Shown here piece by piece: positions 63,933-64,000 of a stretch of 64,000 nt of DNA (position 1 is the first letter of the stretch; each line of letters begins with the position of its first letter). Source of the stretch: Clostridium_AD sp964467165 (lineage in GTDB: Bacteria > Bacillota > Clostridia > Clostridiales > Clostridiaceae); NCBI GenBank assembly GCA_964467165.1, contig CAYXOL010000008.1, positions 1 to 64,000 of the forward strand, read 5' to 3'. A program made the position numbers and the translations under genes. The notes under the pieces are model-generated. The model did not search any database, was not told where the DNA came from, and was given only the letters and a program-made list of their open reading frames with translations.

Positions 63933-64000
63933 TTACTATACTTATTCTAATATTATCTTGCAAAAAAGTCAACTAGGTCTATTATACATTATTACCAAAA

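Noticed and set aside
1..64000. CRISPR array
   Set aside because: No series of regularly spaced direct repeats was seen; the tandem duplications at 9629 and 53771 have only two units each.
1..64000. rRNA or additional tRNA genes
   Set aside because: Only the single tRNA-Pro cloverleaf was found; no conserved rRNA blocks seen.

Overview
The window comes from a low-GC, spore-forming, Gram-positive anaerobe of the Clostridium type. The evidence is the AT-rich sequence with strong GGAGG ribosome sites and frequent TTG/GTG starts, the sporulation genes spoIVA, spoIIGA, sigE and sigK, and the order ftsA-ftsZ-spoIIGA-sigE-ylmC-nrdR-pgeF. I cannot name the species. Nearly all genes lie on the minus strand; the plus-strand exceptions are nudC, a DUF4317 gene, and the binding protein / U32 / aminotransferase run at 17.3-21.5 kb.

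Region 1 (0-5.1 kb) holds deoD, prs, nudC and a DUF4317 gene, plus a gene-free stretch that looks like an independently transcribed structured RNA (about 3.56-3.78 kb, minus strand).

Region 2 (5.2-25.2 kb) is the most interesting part: a quinone/flavin redox island. In minus-strand transcription order it holds a DoxX-tailed type II NADH dehydrogenase, a polyprenyl diphosphate synthase, a UbiD decarboxylase, a UbiA/MqnP-type prenyltransferase, a UbiX flavin prenyltransferase, a solo TnpB insertion element, an ABC ATPase and permease, an FMN-binding lipoprotein and a CitA/CitB-type two-component system. A lipoprotein matching the ABC transporter is divergent from ndh. Further along are an ApbE flavin transferase, a second (MenA-like) prenyltransferase and an orphan lipoprotein. 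This inventory (Ndh2 with a membrane tail, DmkA/DmkB-like enzymes, FmnB-like ApbE, FMN lipoprotein) resembles the flavin-based extracellular electron transfer system known from Listeria, but EetA and EetB are not in the window. At 24.9-25.1 kb lies a decayed duplicate of the ndh promoter and N-terminus.

Region 3 (25.2-33.7 kb) carries ackA, several small unknown genes, the DUF4130 / radical-SAM pair of unknown function, rnz, and a polar amino acid ABC transporter. Region 4 (33.7-39.5 kb) carries a previously hidden 54-residue membrane protein, tRNA-Pro(GGG), spoIVA, gpsA, der and a DUF512 radical-SAM gene.

Region 5 (39.7-47.7 kb) is a complete phosphate regulon, phoP-phoR then pstS-pstC-pstA-pstB-phoU plus a second PstS-like lipoprotein. 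The pstS promoter has an array of 11-bp-spaced PhoP boxes, and a transposase remnant sits between pstS and pstC. Region 6 (47.7-64 kb) is the division/sporulation/housekeeping block: pgeF, nrdR, ylmC, sigE, spoIIGA, ftsZ, ftsA, pilT, aroE, an uninterrupted sigK, a penicillin-binding protein, udk, a U32 peptidase, an O-methyltransferase, mltG and typA. sigG, which usually follows sigE in clostridia, is absent here.
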